Shown: positions 46,489 to 56,235, counted from the stretch's first letter. The stretch: 64,000 nt of DNA from Paraburkholderia sp. (GCA_004322045.1 SCRN01000014.1:147303-211302), one strand, 5' to 3'. Notes: generated by a model not told the origin, from the letters alone. Translations and numbers: made by a program.

Positions 46489-48639
46489 CTAGTCTTTGTA
46501 TGAGCGGTCGTTCGATGACCGAAAAAATTCGACAAGCGAGCTCACTGGCACGGAACCCGCGTCGCTACGAGCCTTGTTTCGCGCGACGATATTCGACCAC
46601 CCTTTGAACGCCTCTGCTGAACCATTCTGCCCGGTCGCATTTGCGCCGTCGACGGCCTCCTGTTGACCGCCTTTGTGCGATCCGCCTGAGTCGGACATGC
46701 GCGTATGCAGCCCCCACAACTCCTGCCGCAACCCGCTAGCAACCTGCCCATTCTCAAGCGCGATATTGATTTCGCTATCCACGTTCATGCTGCGAAAGTT
46801 GACATTCGCCGAGCCCAACGTCGTAAAGGCATCGTCGACGATCATCAGCTTTGCATGTACGTACACAGGAACCCACGCTTTCGGGGGCGAGTCCGGCGCC
46901 ACGAGCGTGCAGATGATTACCTTGAGCGTAGGCGTGCCGCCCGGAGACGTCACGCCAAGATCCGCGCCCGGTGCCGGCGTCTTTGCCGTAGGTGCCTGCT
47001 GCTCAAGCGATTTCTGCTGATTCTCAATCTCACCAATCTCCGCCCACATCTGACGCTGCCGAATCTCGCTATCCTGCAGATAGTTCATCACCCCGATCGC
47101 CGACGCAGGATCCACCCCCTGCGTCCGCATGCGTTGCTCGACTTGTTGCTCCTTAGCGAGGGCCGCTTGCAGCGACGCCTTTCTCTCCGCCAGTTGATCC
47201 ACGGTTTCCGCACGCTTCACACCAGGCATCCGATCGCCATAACCCAGCGACTCGAGCATCTGATAGGTCGTCAGCGTCCCCGAGCCCACGGCAACATCGC
47301 TCGAATTCGTGATCACAAACAAATAGATCGACCCATGCTCCCCCGGATCGCGCCCCGCCTGTTGCTGCTTGATCGCCGCGGCCTTGATCGTGTCGGCGAA
47401 GTCCTCCCAGCGAAAGTATTGGTTCTGCACGAACACATACTGCGTCGCATTGTTCAGCGCCTGCAGATAGGCCTTGCCGATATCGGTCTTACCGTGTTGC
47501 GACTGCGTGCGCAGCACTTGGGCCATCATCCCCCGTGCGTTGCTCGATCCCCCGAGACAAAGCTGATGCTTGCCCGCGACGCCTACCTTCTTGCGCGCCT
47601 CGCCCAGCTTCTGCCCCGTGGCCTGGTCCCACGCTTGGCAGAAATTCGAGTTCAAATCCTGCAGCACCGGCCCCGTCACTCGGCTTGAGATGTCCTGCCA
47701 CGGCGAAGGTCCGCTTCGTCCCGTCTTCGGCGTCGCAGGCGCAGCCTTATGCTCGTCCGTATCCCAGTACTGATCGAGCATGTTGTGCCCCATCACATAA
47801 CCCACGGCCAGTTCGGGATGCTCGTAGTCGATCAGCACCATTTTCTGGTGGTGAGTGGGTATACCGCCCATCCCCTGGCACATGCCGTTGATCAGCTTGC
47901 TGCTCCATCCCGCCGCTTTACCGTGGGCACGGATTCTCTCGACGATCTCCGTGCGCTCCGACACGTCGAACGTTCGGGTCGCCAGCTCCAGGTTGTGGAA
48001 CCCGACGGCGGCGTTCATCAGATAGTTCGATGCGTCCCCTAGCAAAGTCGTCGGCATAAACCGCGATATGGATATATCGTCGAGGGCTTGATCGCCCGCG
48101 CTCTTGTGAACGGTGTTCGTCACGTTGTTCAAATTGGCGCGCCAATACCATTTCAGATCGAACGTGGTCTCCTCGTCGGTTTGGTAGTCGGGACTCATCA
48201 TCGAGATCTTCTCGTACACAACGTCAGGCAGCGCGCGTTTCGTCGTCGTGACCTTACCGTCGAAACCCGGCATGTTGTTCTCACCAGCTTCCGCCACATA
48301 CGTCGGATCATGCCAACACAACAACCGCACCTTGACGTTATCCTTCTCCCCCTTATGCGCCAGCAGTTCCCCAACGCGCATCGACTTCCCCCCGTCGCGT
48401 ACGAAGTACATCGACGGTTGAAAGCCCCAGCAGATGATGTCGATCGAATGCTTCGCACCGAGCATGTCTTGGTAAAGCGAACCAAACGCCCGCTGCCCGT
48501 TCACCAAGTATCTGAACTCGCACCACCGTGGATCGTATTCGGTCTTGTGCACGAACCACCGCATCGTGCTCTTCGCCGTGTTGGTCTCATTGAGCGCCAT
48601 CGGCGTCGTGATCTTGCAGTCGAATGTGGGCGTAGCCAT
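46489..48639 (-). CDS. T6SS phospholipase D effector (Tle5-like)
   Basis: 716 residues with two HKD motifs: H264-x-K266-x4-D271 (in THHQKMVLID) and H595-x-K597-x4-D602 (in VHAKLMIVDD, followed by GSANVNFRS). The pair forms one phospholipase D active site. There is no signal peptide, as expected for a cargo carried by the type VI spike. It lies 3 bp after vgrG and 3 bp before the Sel1 lipoprotein, the order of a VgrG-effector-immunity cassette. Tle5 effectors attack membrane phospholipids in the periplasm of target cells. The start has no clear ribosome site, so translation may depend on vgrG. Confidence 0.9.
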   Translation of the reverse strand: MATPTFDCKITTPMALNETNTAKSTMRWFVHKTEYDPRWCEFRYLVNGQRAFGSLYQDMLGAKHSIDIICWGFQPSMYFVRDGGKSMRVGELLAHKGEKDNVKVRLLCWHDPTYVAEAGENNMPGFDGKVTTTKRALPDVVYEKISMMSPDYQTDEETTFDLKWYWRANLNNVTNTVHKSAGDQALDDISISRFMPTTLLGDASNYLMNAAVGFHNLELATRTFDVSERTEIVERIRAHGKAAGWSSKLINGMCQGMGGIPTHHQKMVLIDYEHPELAVGYVMGHNMLDQYWDTDEHKAAPATPKTGRSGPSPWQDISSRVTGPVLQDLNSNFCQAWDQATGQKLGEARKKVGVAGKHQLCLGGSSNARGMMAQVLRTQSQHGKTDIGKAYLQALNNATQYVFVQNQYFRWEDFADTIKAAAIKQQQAGRDPGEHGSIYLFVITNSSDVAVGSGTLTTYQMLESLGYGDRMPGVKRAETVDQLAERKASLQAALAKEQQVEQRMRTQGVDPASAIGVMNYLQDSEIRQRQMWAEIGEIENQQKSLEQQAPTAKTPAPGADLGVTSPGGTPTLKVIICTLVAPDSPPKAWVPVYVHAKLMIVDDAFTTLGSANVNFRSMNVDSEINIALENGQVASGLRQELWGLHTRMSDSGGSHKGGQQEAVDGANATGQNGSAEAFKGWSNIVARNKARSDAGSVPVSSLVEFFRSSNDRSYKD

Positions 48640-48642
48640 GAC

Positions 48643-51492
48643 TTATGCGTCCGACGGAGGATTCAACAAATCGTTATAACTCGAGCGATGCTGCGCACGG
48701 TCCCCGGCCGGCGCATCGCCGCCGCCCAATCCTTCGTGGAATTGAAAACCTTGGTTCGCGAGCCGGCCGTTGTCCGCATCGCCGCGGTATTCGCCGGGCA
48801 CGGGAATCTCATGCGTCGTGCCATTGATCATCTCGAGCCGATAGTTTTGGGTCGTGACGTGATGATCGATCGGCAAGTACCCCGTGCGGTCGATTACCCC
48901 TTGCTTGACGAGCGCGCCGTCCGCGAAAAGCTTGTACGGCATCCCGGCCGGCACGCTGCTCGGCGCATCCGGGGAAGCATGCAGCTTGAGCGCAAGCCGC
49001 TTGGTCGGCATGTCCTTGAAATCCGGATGCGTGACATCCATCCGCGTCGGCCCGGCAAATACGCGCTGCGCCCCCTTCACATCGACACTGCCAGGCCCAT
49101 GGATTTCGATGTTCCCGTCCTTGATGCGGATATACGCGCCGCCCGACGTCAACAAGATGCCCTGCTGCGCCGCGACCTTGACCATCTCCGTCGTGGCGAG
49201 CATTCGCACGGTCGTCTTGCCCGTCAATTCGATCGTGTCGGTATGCGCCTGAATCTCGACCTTGCCCTTCCCGGCGAACAGCTTCATGCCCGCGTTCTGG
49301 ACGAACAGGCTGATCTTGTCCGACACGCTGGCGACGAGCGACTTTCCCGCCACGATGTGCGCGCTCTGCCCGCTGACGATGTTCAAGTGCTCGTCGCTAG
49401 AGACATGGGTCGATTGGAACGTCGACGTCGCGATGCTGTCGGGAGCCGCAACCAACATGATCGGTTTGGTGAAGCCGTTCGCACGGCCAGAACCGCCGCC
49501 CGCGGTGCGCCCGCGCGAGGCATCTCCGGTCACCGCGTGTTGCGCAGCGTCCGTGAATGCCTTTAGCGAATCGTGCCCTTGCTGAAGGCTCTCCGCTTGA
49601 TGATTCACGCTGGTCTGCGACAGCGCATCGATTACGCTTTGCGCTCCCGCAAGCTGCGATACCGCAGGACGCGCGTCGAACGGTTGCGTCACCGATGCCG
49701 GATGCGTCGAGAGATAAAGCCCCTGCCCCGCCCGAATGGCGCCGTAGGCGTTCGACTTCAAATCGAACCCAGCACCCAAATATTCGCCGCGTTTGTTGCC
49801 CGTGTGATCGACGAGATAGCCCAGATGCAGATGCGAATCCTCGCTCGTCGTAGCAAGGTGAATGCGGTTCTGACCCGTGGCGTCGTCCAACACCAATTGA
49901 TTGAACCCGCTGCCGCCGTATTCCTTCGACCGCAGCCCTGAGAGCAACCCTGTCGTATGCCAAACCGGCGGCGTCGTGCCGCCGTGCATACGGCCGACGA
50001 TCACCGGCCGATCGCAATCGCCGCCGATGAAACCCACCAGCACCTCATCGCCTGCTCGCATCGGGAAATGCCCGCCGCGCGTCGAACCGGCATCGGCGAA
50101 TCCGGCGCGCACCCAGCACGAGGCCTTCTCGTCGCGCTCGTTCAAGCGATTCCATGGAAACCACAGCTTCACGCGGTTCAATGCATCGGTGTAGACCTCT
50201 TCGCCCTCAGGGCCTGCAACAATCGCAGGCTGCCACTGCATGACCGGCTTCTTGTGCTCGGGCGGACTGCGAAACGGTGCACGCCGCCGTTGCGCCTCGA
50301 TTTCCACTTGAAAGAACCCTTCGCTGCCGTCGGCGTGTTTGATGACGCCGCCGTCGCCGCGCCTCGCCGACGACGACACTTCGGCGATCTCGCTTCTCAA
50401 GCTCCCAGAGAAATCCGCGATCTCCTCCATGCCGGGCAGATTGTTTCGGATCGTCCAAGCCGTCGAAAGAATGGCGAATTCACGATCTTGCGGCTGGCCG
50501 CGATCATGCACAGGGTGCCCTTCGAGCGTGAACCAATACCCCGGCATCGCCGAGCGCAAGCTGCCGATGCCATGAAAACGCTGAGCCTGCGATGCCCATC
50601 CTTCGAGACGGACGGCCGCTTGATCGTCGCCGTGCTCGCGCGCGCCCCACGTGTACCCGCCCGTGTAGTCGTACACCTCCCCTTGAGCCGGCACCACGCG
50701 ACCCGGGCGATTGACGTCGCCGCTGACGTGCTTCGGCCAATCGGGACGCTTGTAATCGAAGGTGCGCGTCGTCAGCGTCGCGCTTTGAATCTGTTGCCGC
50801 TCGTTCCATTGCGTGAAGCCGTCCGTTTCCTCGCGCAAACCGGTGCGCACGAAACGAACCGGTTCAGTACCGAGCGCCGGGACGAAGTACAGATCGTCGA
50901 TGAGCACGAGCGTGTGCGATTTGCCGTCTTCGGCCTGCTCGAACCGGCCGAACACACCCGCTTCTTCGAGGCTTCGATGCACGAAATTCCAGTCGTGCTC
51001 CCATTGAACGCGGTAGGAATACGACGGCATCGCTTGCCGCAAGTCGAACCGATAGGCGCCGCCCGCTTGGGGATGCGCGTCGAACACGTCCGCAACGATT
51101 TGCTCGCCGCTTTGCTCCTGCCAGTCGCGCATATCCCTGCGCAAATGCAGAAAATGCAGCCACGAAGAAAAGCGAAGCTGATAAAAGCTCAGGTAACCAT
51201 CCCCGCCGAGACGCGAGCCGGTATGAACATAGCCGTGATGCGGGCGGTACGTCCGATCGGCTTGCTGAATCCACAGCGTGACCGGCGCACCGATCAACGC
51301 CTTGACATCGATTGCTTCGGTGCGCGTGGATACTGCATCCACGACGAATTCATAGTCGCGCCCAATACGTGAGACACCTTTCACGTACAGCGGCAAAAGC
51401 CGGTCGTCACCGAGTGGCGTGTCCAACTTCAGCAGCCGATTGTGTTGTATTCCCCCGTCGTACGCTGCGTCGATAAGCTTATTGGAAGCCAT
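48643..51492 (-). CDS. vgrG: Type VI secretion spike protein VgrG with C-terminal extension
   Basis: 949 residues from ATG 51492 (GAGGGG upstream). The gp27-like base spans about residues 10-380 (GLREETDGFTQWNERQQIQS, FHGIGSLRSAMPGYWFTLEGHP). The gp5-like OB fold has VYTDALNRVKLWFPWNR and ASCWVRAGFADAGSTRGGHF-type blocks. The DUF2345 beta-needle is seen in VSDKISLFVQNAGMKLFAGKGKVEIQAHTD. The last ~122 residues (828-949) are an extra domain with GVIDRTGYLPIDHHVTTQNY, probably a beta-sandwich adaptor for the effector encoded next. No other T6SS core genes are in the window. Confidence 0.95.
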   Translation of the reverse strand: MASNKLIDAAYDGGIQHNRLLKLDTPLGDDRLLPLYVKGVSRIGRDYEFVVDAVSTRTEAIDVKALIGAPVTLWIQQADRTYRPHHGYVHTGSRLGGDGYLSFYQLRFSSWLHFLHLRRDMRDWQEQSGEQIVADVFDAHPQAGGAYRFDLRQAMPSYSYRVQWEHDWNFVHRSLEEAGVFGRFEQAEDGKSHTLVLIDDLYFVPALGTEPVRFVRTGLREETDGFTQWNERQQIQSATLTTRTFDYKRPDWPKHVSGDVNRPGRVVPAQGEVYDYTGGYTWGAREHGDDQAAVRLEGWASQAQRFHGIGSLRSAMPGYWFTLEGHPVHDRGQPQDREFAILSTAWTIRNNLPGMEEIADFSGSLRSEIAEVSSSARRGDGGVIKHADGSEGFFQVEIEAQRRRAPFRSPPEHKKPVMQWQPAIVAGPEGEEVYTDALNRVKLWFPWNRLNERDEKASCWVRAGFADAGSTRGGHFPMRAGDEVLVGFIGGDCDRPVIVGRMHGGTTPPVWHTTGLLSGLRSKEYGGSGFNQLVLDDATGQNRIHLATTSEDSHLHLGYLVDHTGNKRGEYLGAGFDLKSNAYGAIRAGQGLYLSTHPASVTQPFDARPAVSQLAGAQSVIDALSQTSVNHQAESLQQGHDSLKAFTDAAQHAVTGDASRGRTAGGGSGRANGFTKPIMLVAAPDSIATSTFQSTHVSSDEHLNIVSGQSAHIVAGKSLVASVSDKISLFVQNAGMKLFAGKGKVEIQAHTDTIELTGKTTVRMLATTEMVKVAAQQGILLTSGGAYIRIKDGNIEIHGPGSVDVKGAQRVFAGPTRMDVTHPDFKDMPTKRLALKLHASPDAPSSVPAGMPYKLFADGALVKQGVIDRTGYLPIDHHVTTQNYRLEMINGTTHEIPVPGEYRGDADNGRLANQGFQFHEGLGGGDAPAGDRAQHRSSYNDLLNPPSDA

Positions 51493-51739
51493 GCCACGCC
51501 CCTCTTTTGCCGACAGATTATTCTGAGAAGCGGCGATTTTAATCGACTTGCCACAATTAATCGATAGCAGCAACTTGGGAAATGCTTTTAAACGCCCGAT
51601 TTATGCAAATGCAATGTATGAGCCTTTTGATGATATCGACAGGAAAATAATACCTCGCCATTGAATTTCGATCTCAGATGAATCGGGTGTTTTTGCCGAA
51701 CGGTGGACGTCAGCTGGCACGCGGTGTTCCCGAGCGTCG

Positions 51740-52636
51740 CTATTTGTCCGTAATCATCGCCACCATCGTCGCGAGCAATTCCTTCACCACTGCGGGGAGC
51801 CTTCTTTCGCGCATCGTGCTGATTTGCAGCACGCGCTGATTCAACACCGGCTCGTCGATGGGCCGCCACACGACGGAGGCCTCGTTCATCATGCCTTTCA
51901 ACGCCACCGAACTACCGAGGGTGATCGCACCCGCAAGCGCCGCAAAAGCGTGCAGCGCTGCGGAATTGTTGCTGCTCAGTACGGGTTCGATGCGAATGCC
52001 GCGCGTCGAGCAACATAAATCGAACAATTGCCGCACGGTCGTCCCGCGCTCGAGCAGGGCGACGGGATAGGCCTGCAAATCGGCCAGCGTCAGCGAGGCT
52101 TGCGCCGCAAGCGGATGGTCGGCGCCAAGCAAGGCGCGCACCGGCATTTCGATTGAATACGCGACATCGAGCGCAGGCGTATTGCCGCTTGAAAACGCCA
52201 CGCCGATATCGACTTCGCCCACCGTCACCCAATGCTCGACCTGCGCGGGCGTGCCCGAACGCAACGCATAGCGCGCGCTCGGCGCGCCGGCGTGATGCCG
52301 CGCGAGCACAGCGGGCAGGAACGAGCGCGTGAACCCTTCCGTGCACGCGACGCGCACGAGCCGGCCGCCGCGCGTCTTGCCAGTGGAAATGTCGCCGAGC
52401 ACCGTGTCGGCCTCGAGCAGCGTGCGCCGGGCGTGCTCGGCGAGCAATTCGCCCGCTTCGGTCAGCACCATGCCGCGTGGGAGCCGCTCGAACAACGGTG
52501 CGCCGACGTCTTCCTCGAGCTTACCGATTTGCCGACTGATCGCGGAGACGGCGACGTGCAGATGCTCGGACGCCGCGGCGAGCGACCCCGTGCGCGCGAC
52601 TTCGACGAAGTAGCGCAGGGCGATTCCGTGCAGCAT
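51740..52636 (-). CDS. LysR family transcriptional regulator
   Basis: 298 residues from ATG 52636. The open frame has a GTG 9 bases upstream, but GGAG sits 8 bases before the ATG. The N-terminal helix-turn-helix (FVEVARTGSLAAASEHLHVAVSAISRQIGKLEEDVG) and the effector domain are complete. The opening LHGIALRYFVEVARTGS is shared with regulators of amino-acid, purine and pyrimidine catabolism. It is divergent from the M20 hydrolase and symporter genes, which it probably controls. Confidence 0.92.
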   Translation of the reverse strand: MLHGIALRYFVEVARTGSLAAASEHLHVAVSAISRQIGKLEEDVGAPLFERLPRGMVLTEAGELLAEHARRTLLEADTVLGDISTGKTRGGRLVRVACTEGFTRSFLPAVLARHHAGAPSARYALRSGTPAQVEHWVTVGEVDIGVAFSSGNTPALDVAYSIEMPVRALLGADHPLAAQASLTLADLQAYPVALLERGTTVRQLFDLCCSTRGIRIEPVLSSNNSAALHAFAALAGAITLGSSVALKGMMNEASVVWRPIDEPVLNQRVLQISTMRERRLPAVVKELLATMVAMITDK

Positions 52637-52752
52637 GTGTCTCACTCCAAAGATTGCGTTGCCTTTTCGGCAAGCCTAATCGACAAAATTGAAATTGTTG
52701 CGAATTTTTGGCGTTCCTAACCTCGGTTTCATTAGCCAGCCGAGGACATGCC

Positions 52753-54219
52753 ATGAATGGGAGTCAGTTCACCAAAAGTCGACGCGCGGACGCAATCGAG
52801 CGCGCCAGGCAGACATACGACAGCGGCCGACTGCTCGACGAGCTGACACGTCGTATCGGCTTTCGCACCGAAAGTCAGAACCCGTCTCAAGCCGAGGCGC
52901 TCCATGCCTACCTTGCCGACGAAATAGCACCGACGCTGGCGCGGCTCGGTTTCACGTATCGGATCCTGGTCAATCCCACCGGCGAGCGTGCGCCGTTTCT
53001 CATCGCCGAACGAATCGAGGATCCATCCCTGCCGACCGTGCTGACCTACGGCCATGGCGATGTGGTGCGCGGCTATGACGAGCAATGGCGAGCCGGTCTC
53101 GCGCCGTGGCGAGTGACAGTGGAAGGCGATCGCTGGTACGGACGCGGGAGTGCCGACAACAAGGGCCAACACTCCATCAATTTCGCGGCGCTCGGCGCGG
53201 TGCTCGACGTGCGCGGCGGCAGGCTCGGCTACAACGTGAAGGTCATCTTCGAAATGGGCGAAGAGATCGGCTCGCCGGGCCTCGACGAAATTTGCGCTCG
53301 AGAGCGCGAGGCGCTTGCCGCCGACGTATTCATTGCTTCGGACGGGCCGCGTGTCAGCGGCGAACGCCCCACGGTGTTTTTAGGTTCGCGCGGCGGAGTG
53401 AACTTCGATTTGACTGTCGATTTGCGCGAAGGCGCGCACCATTCCGGCAACTGGGGCGGGGTGTTGCGCAACCCGGCGATCGTGCTTGCGCATGCCATTG
53501 CAAGCCTCGTCGATAGACGCGGGGCGATCATCGTCGATGGGCTGCGTCCGCCGCCCGTCTCCGACGCAATCCGCGGCGCCCTTGCCGATATCGAATTGGG
53601 CGGCGATGCGAACGCTCCCGAGATCGACCCCGAGTGGGGCGAGCCGGGCTTGACGCCGACCGAGCGTGTCATCGCTTGGAATACGCTCGAAGTGCTGGCG
53701 TTCAAGGCGGGCAACCCCGATGCGCCTGTCAACGCGATTCCCCCCGTTGCGCGCGCGACTTGCCAATTGCGCTATGTCGTCGGTACCGACAGTGAGCACA
53801 TCGCGGAACATCTGACCGCGCATTTCGCCCGCCACGGCTTCCCCGAGGTGCAAGTTTGCGTGACTCGCACGGCGGCTGCCACGCGCCTGGATCCCGAGGA
53901 CCCATGGGTCGATTGGGCGCTGCGTTCGATTGCGAACACGACGGAGAAGAAGCCCGCGTTGCTGCCGAACCTCGGCGGCACCGTGCCGAACGACGTTTTT
54001 GCCGACACGCTCGGATTGCCCACGCTTTGGATCCCGCACTCGTACCCCGCATGCTCGCAACATGCGCCGAACGAACATCTGCTCGGCTCCGTCGCACGCG
54101 AGGCGCTTAGCGTCATGGCGGGAATCTGGTGGGACCTCGGCGAAGACGCGCGACGCATCGTCGAACTACGCACGATTAGCAGCGAAGCGTCGGCTCCCCA
54201 TGCTTGCGGTATCAAATAG
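52753..54219 (+). CDS. M20 family metallopeptidase/amidohydrolase
   Basis: 488 residues from ATG 52753 (GAGGACATGCC upstream). The di-zinc motifs are in place: the His and Asp in TYGHGDVVRGYD, GRGSADNKGQH with the bridging Asp, and EMGEEIGSPGL with the catalytic Glu. A dimerisation (lid) domain follows at about residues 220-340, and the final metal-binding His may be in HAPNEHLLG. Members deacylate or hydrolyse N-acyl or N-carbamoyl amino acids and small peptides. It is coupled to an MHS-type symporter 88 bp downstream, which suggests import followed by cleavage of an amino-acid derivative. Confidence 0.9.
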   Translation: MNGSQFTKSRRADAIERARQTYDSGRLLDELTRRIGFRTESQNPSQAEALHAYLADEIAPTLARLGFTYRILVNPTGERAPFLIAERIEDPSLPTVLTYGHGDVVRGYDEQWRAGLAPWRVTVEGDRWYGRGSADNKGQHSINFAALGAVLDVRGGRLGYNVKVIFEMGEEIGSPGLDEICAREREALAADVFIASDGPRVSGERPTVFLGSRGGVNFDLTVDLREGAHHSGNWGGVLRNPAIVLAHAIASLVDRRGAIIVDGLRPPPVSDAIRGALADIELGGDANAPEIDPEWGEPGLTPTERVIAWNTLEVLAFKAGNPDAPVNAIPPVARATCQLRYVVGTDSEHIAEHLTAHFARHGFPEVQVCVTRTAAATRLDPEDPWVDWALRSIANTTEKKPALLPNLGGTVPNDVFADTLGLPTLWIPHSYPACSQHAPNEHLLGSVAREALSVMAGIWWDLGEDARRIVELRTISSEASAPHACGIK

Positions 54220-54306
54220 GCCGATTCGTCCGCAGCCACCCACCTTCGGCGTCGAGGTATCTCGACGCCGGTCTTCATCATCATGAAGCAACAGATCGAG
54301 GTCGCG

Positions 54307-55623
54307 ATGAATCCCACCCGCTCGTCTTCGCCCGCTGCCACGCGCAAGCCGCTGAGCCTCATGCAAATCGTCTTCGCGACCTCAGCCGGCAACGCGCTCG
54401 AATGGTTCGACATCGCGATCTATGGCTTCTTTGCGATCTACATCGGCAGGCACTTCTTCCCCACCACCGATCAAACCGCGTCGCTGTTATTGACGTTCGG
54501 CACCTTCGGCGCGTCGTACCTCGTCCGGCCGATCGGCGGCATGGTGCTTGGCGCGTATGCCGACAGGCGCGGACGCAAAGCCGCATTGATGATGTCGGTC
54601 AGCCTCATGATGGTGGGCACGGCGATTATCGCGCTGATGCCGAGCTACGCGACGATCGGCCTTGCGGCGCCGATCGGCGTCTTTGCTGCGCGGTTGATAC
54701 AAGGCTTCTCGGCCGGCGGCGAATTCGGCGCATCGACGGCGATGCTGATCGAACATGCCCCGCACCGGCACGGCTTCCTCGCGAGTTGGCAATTCGCGAC
54801 CCAAGGCCTGTCGACGTTGATGGCGGCCACGTGCGGCTTCGCGCTCACGCGATGGTTGAGCCATGAAGCGCTCGACGCGTGGGGTTGGCGAGTGCCGTTC
54901 TTCTTGGGCTTGCTGATCGGCCCGGTGGGGTTGTATCTGCGCCGCTTTCTCGAAGATGCCCCCGATTTCACCGAAGCGGTGCGCACCGAAACGCCCGTGC
55001 GCGATGTCTTCGCCACGCAAAAGCGCATGATGCTGGTCGCCACCGGAGCGCTAGCCGTATCGACGTCGGTCAATTACCTGCTGCAGTACGTGCCTACCTT
55101 CGCGATTCGCGAGTTGCATCTACCGGCGTCGACTAGCTTCGCGGCGACGATGATCGGCGGCGTCATCCTCACCTGCGTGACGCCGGTTGCCGGATATCTG
55201 TCGGATCGCATCGGCAGACTCGCACAGATGACGACGGTCGGGCTGCTCTTCGTCGTCACCTCGTATCCCGCGTTCTCGTACACGCTCGACCATCTATCGA
55301 AGCTGACGCTCTTCGCGCTCGTTGCCTGGCTCGCGCTGTTGAAGTCGATCTATTTCGGCGCGTTGCCCGCATTGATGTCCGAGGTGTTTCCGGCGGCGAC
55401 GCGCTCCACCGGCATGTCGGTCGCGTATAACGTGGGCGTGACGGTGTTCGGCGGGTTCACCCCCGTTATCGTGACGTGGCTGATCAGTGCAACGGCGAGT
55501 CGGACTGCACCGAGCTTTTATGTCATGGCGACGGCGATGATCAGCCTCGCGGCGCTGGCATCGGTGAGCCGGGTGAAGGGCATAGCGGGGAACGGGCGGC
55601 TCGCGACGCAAGGGTCGCAGTGA
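54307..55623 (+). CDS. MFS transporter, metabolite:H+ symporter (MHS) type
   Basis: 438 residues, twelve membrane segments. GNALEWFDIAIYGFFAIYIGRHFF at helix 1 and GAYADRRGRKAAL between helices 2 and 3 are typical of the MHS branch (citrate, shikimate and ectoine/proline-type carriers). ATG 54307 is preceded by GAGGTCGCG; ATG 54283 is an alternative. The long loop with EDAPDFTEAV after helix 6 is also an MHS feature. With the M20 hydrolase and the divergent LysR gene it forms a small catabolic unit. Confidence 0.9.
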   Translation: MNPTRSSSPAATRKPLSLMQIVFATSAGNALEWFDIAIYGFFAIYIGRHFFPTTDQTASLLLTFGTFGASYLVRPIGGMVLGAYADRRGRKAALMMSVSLMMVGTAIIALMPSYATIGLAAPIGVFAARLIQGFSAGGEFGASTAMLIEHAPHRHGFLASWQFATQGLSTLMAATCGFALTRWLSHEALDAWGWRVPFFLGLLIGPVGLYLRRFLEDAPDFTEAVRTETPVRDVFATQKRMMLVATGALAVSTSVNYLLQYVPTFAIRELHLPASTSFAATMIGGVILTCVTPVAGYLSDRIGRLAQMTTVGLLFVVTSYPAFSYTLDHLSKLTLFALVAWLALLKSIYFGALPALMSEVFPAATRSTGMSVAYNVGVTVFGGFTPVIVTWLISATASRTAPSFYVMATAMISLAALASVSRVKGIAGNGRLATQGSQ

Positions 55624-55648
55624 CCCCACTCTGAGCAGCGCGCACCGC

Positions 55649-55978
55649 TCAATGTTGCTCGGGTGTGGGTGTGGATGTGGGCGCGTTCGAGAGCGGCTCT
55701 TTCCGCCTAATCGGTATAAAGCCGACGCGCACTCCGAACAATTTCGCGACGCTATTGAGCGAGTCGACGGTTGGATTGCCCGTGCCGCGCTCTATGTCCT
55801 GAATGACGCGGCGGCTCACGCCGCGATGCGCGGCAAATTCTGCTTGCGTGAGGCCTGTCATCTCGCGCATGGCCTTGATGGCCTCAGCAATGGTCAACTC
55901 GCCCCGCTCAATCTTTTCGTAGAATGCGCGGCGCAGAGCGTTCTGCTCGTCACGAGTCGGTCGGGTACGACGGGGCAT
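55649..55978 (-). CDS. XRE-type helix-turn-helix regulator
   Basis: 109 residues. A basic N-terminal segment and a charged helix (AFYEKIERGELTIAEAIKAM) precede a lambda-repressor-like HTH at about residues 41-82 (TGLTQAEFAAHRGVSRRVIQDIERGTGNPTVDSLNSVAKLFG). AGAGG lies before ATG 55978. This form of XRE protein is common as the antitoxin-like partner of HipA-type or similar small toxins. The genes before it are two tiny frames that could be the remains of a partner. It converges on the MFS gene, with 25 bp between stops. Confidence 0.85.
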   Translation of the reverse strand: MPRRTRPTRDEQNALRRAFYEKIERGELTIAEAIKAMREMTGLTQAEFAAHRGVSRRVIQDIERGTGNPTVDSLNSVAKLFGVRVGFIPIRRKEPLSNAPTSTPTPEQH

Positions 55979-55994
55979 GGCGGACCTCTGCGGA

Positions 55995-56152
55995 TCAAAG
56001 CGCTTTCAGTTGTCGAACCTGCGTGTCGATGAAATGCATCAGGAATTCGATGATGTCGTGGTCGAATTCCAGTGGCAACGGTTGTCCTCACCTTCGATCT
56101 GCGCGCAGTCGATCCATGCATCGTTTAGGAAAATTTGCAGCGTGCAATTCAT
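55995..56152 (-). pseudogene. Frameshifted or two-part small gene before the XRE regulator
   Basis: ATG 56152 has a strong AAGGAG 8 bases upstream and encodes 37 residues (MNCTLQIFLNDAWIDCAQIE..., stop at 56039). In another frame TTG 56078, preceded by GAGGA at a 6-base spacing, encodes 27 residues beginning MPLEFDHDIIEFL and stopping at 55995, 16 bp before the XRE gene. The residues of the second frame look protein-like (FDHDIIEFLMHFIDTQV), whereas the tail of the first (WNSTTTSSNS) does not. This suggests a single ~52-residue gene broken by an indel, or else two coupled mini-ORFs. The first segment faintly recalls the N-terminus of HipA-like proteins, but this is uncertain. Confidence 0.45.
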
Positions 56153-56235
56153 GAGGATGACTCCTTAAGCCTCATAAATGTAGCACGATGCCGCCTTTTT
56201 TGACCTTTACGCATCTTATAAGAAGCGTACGAGTA

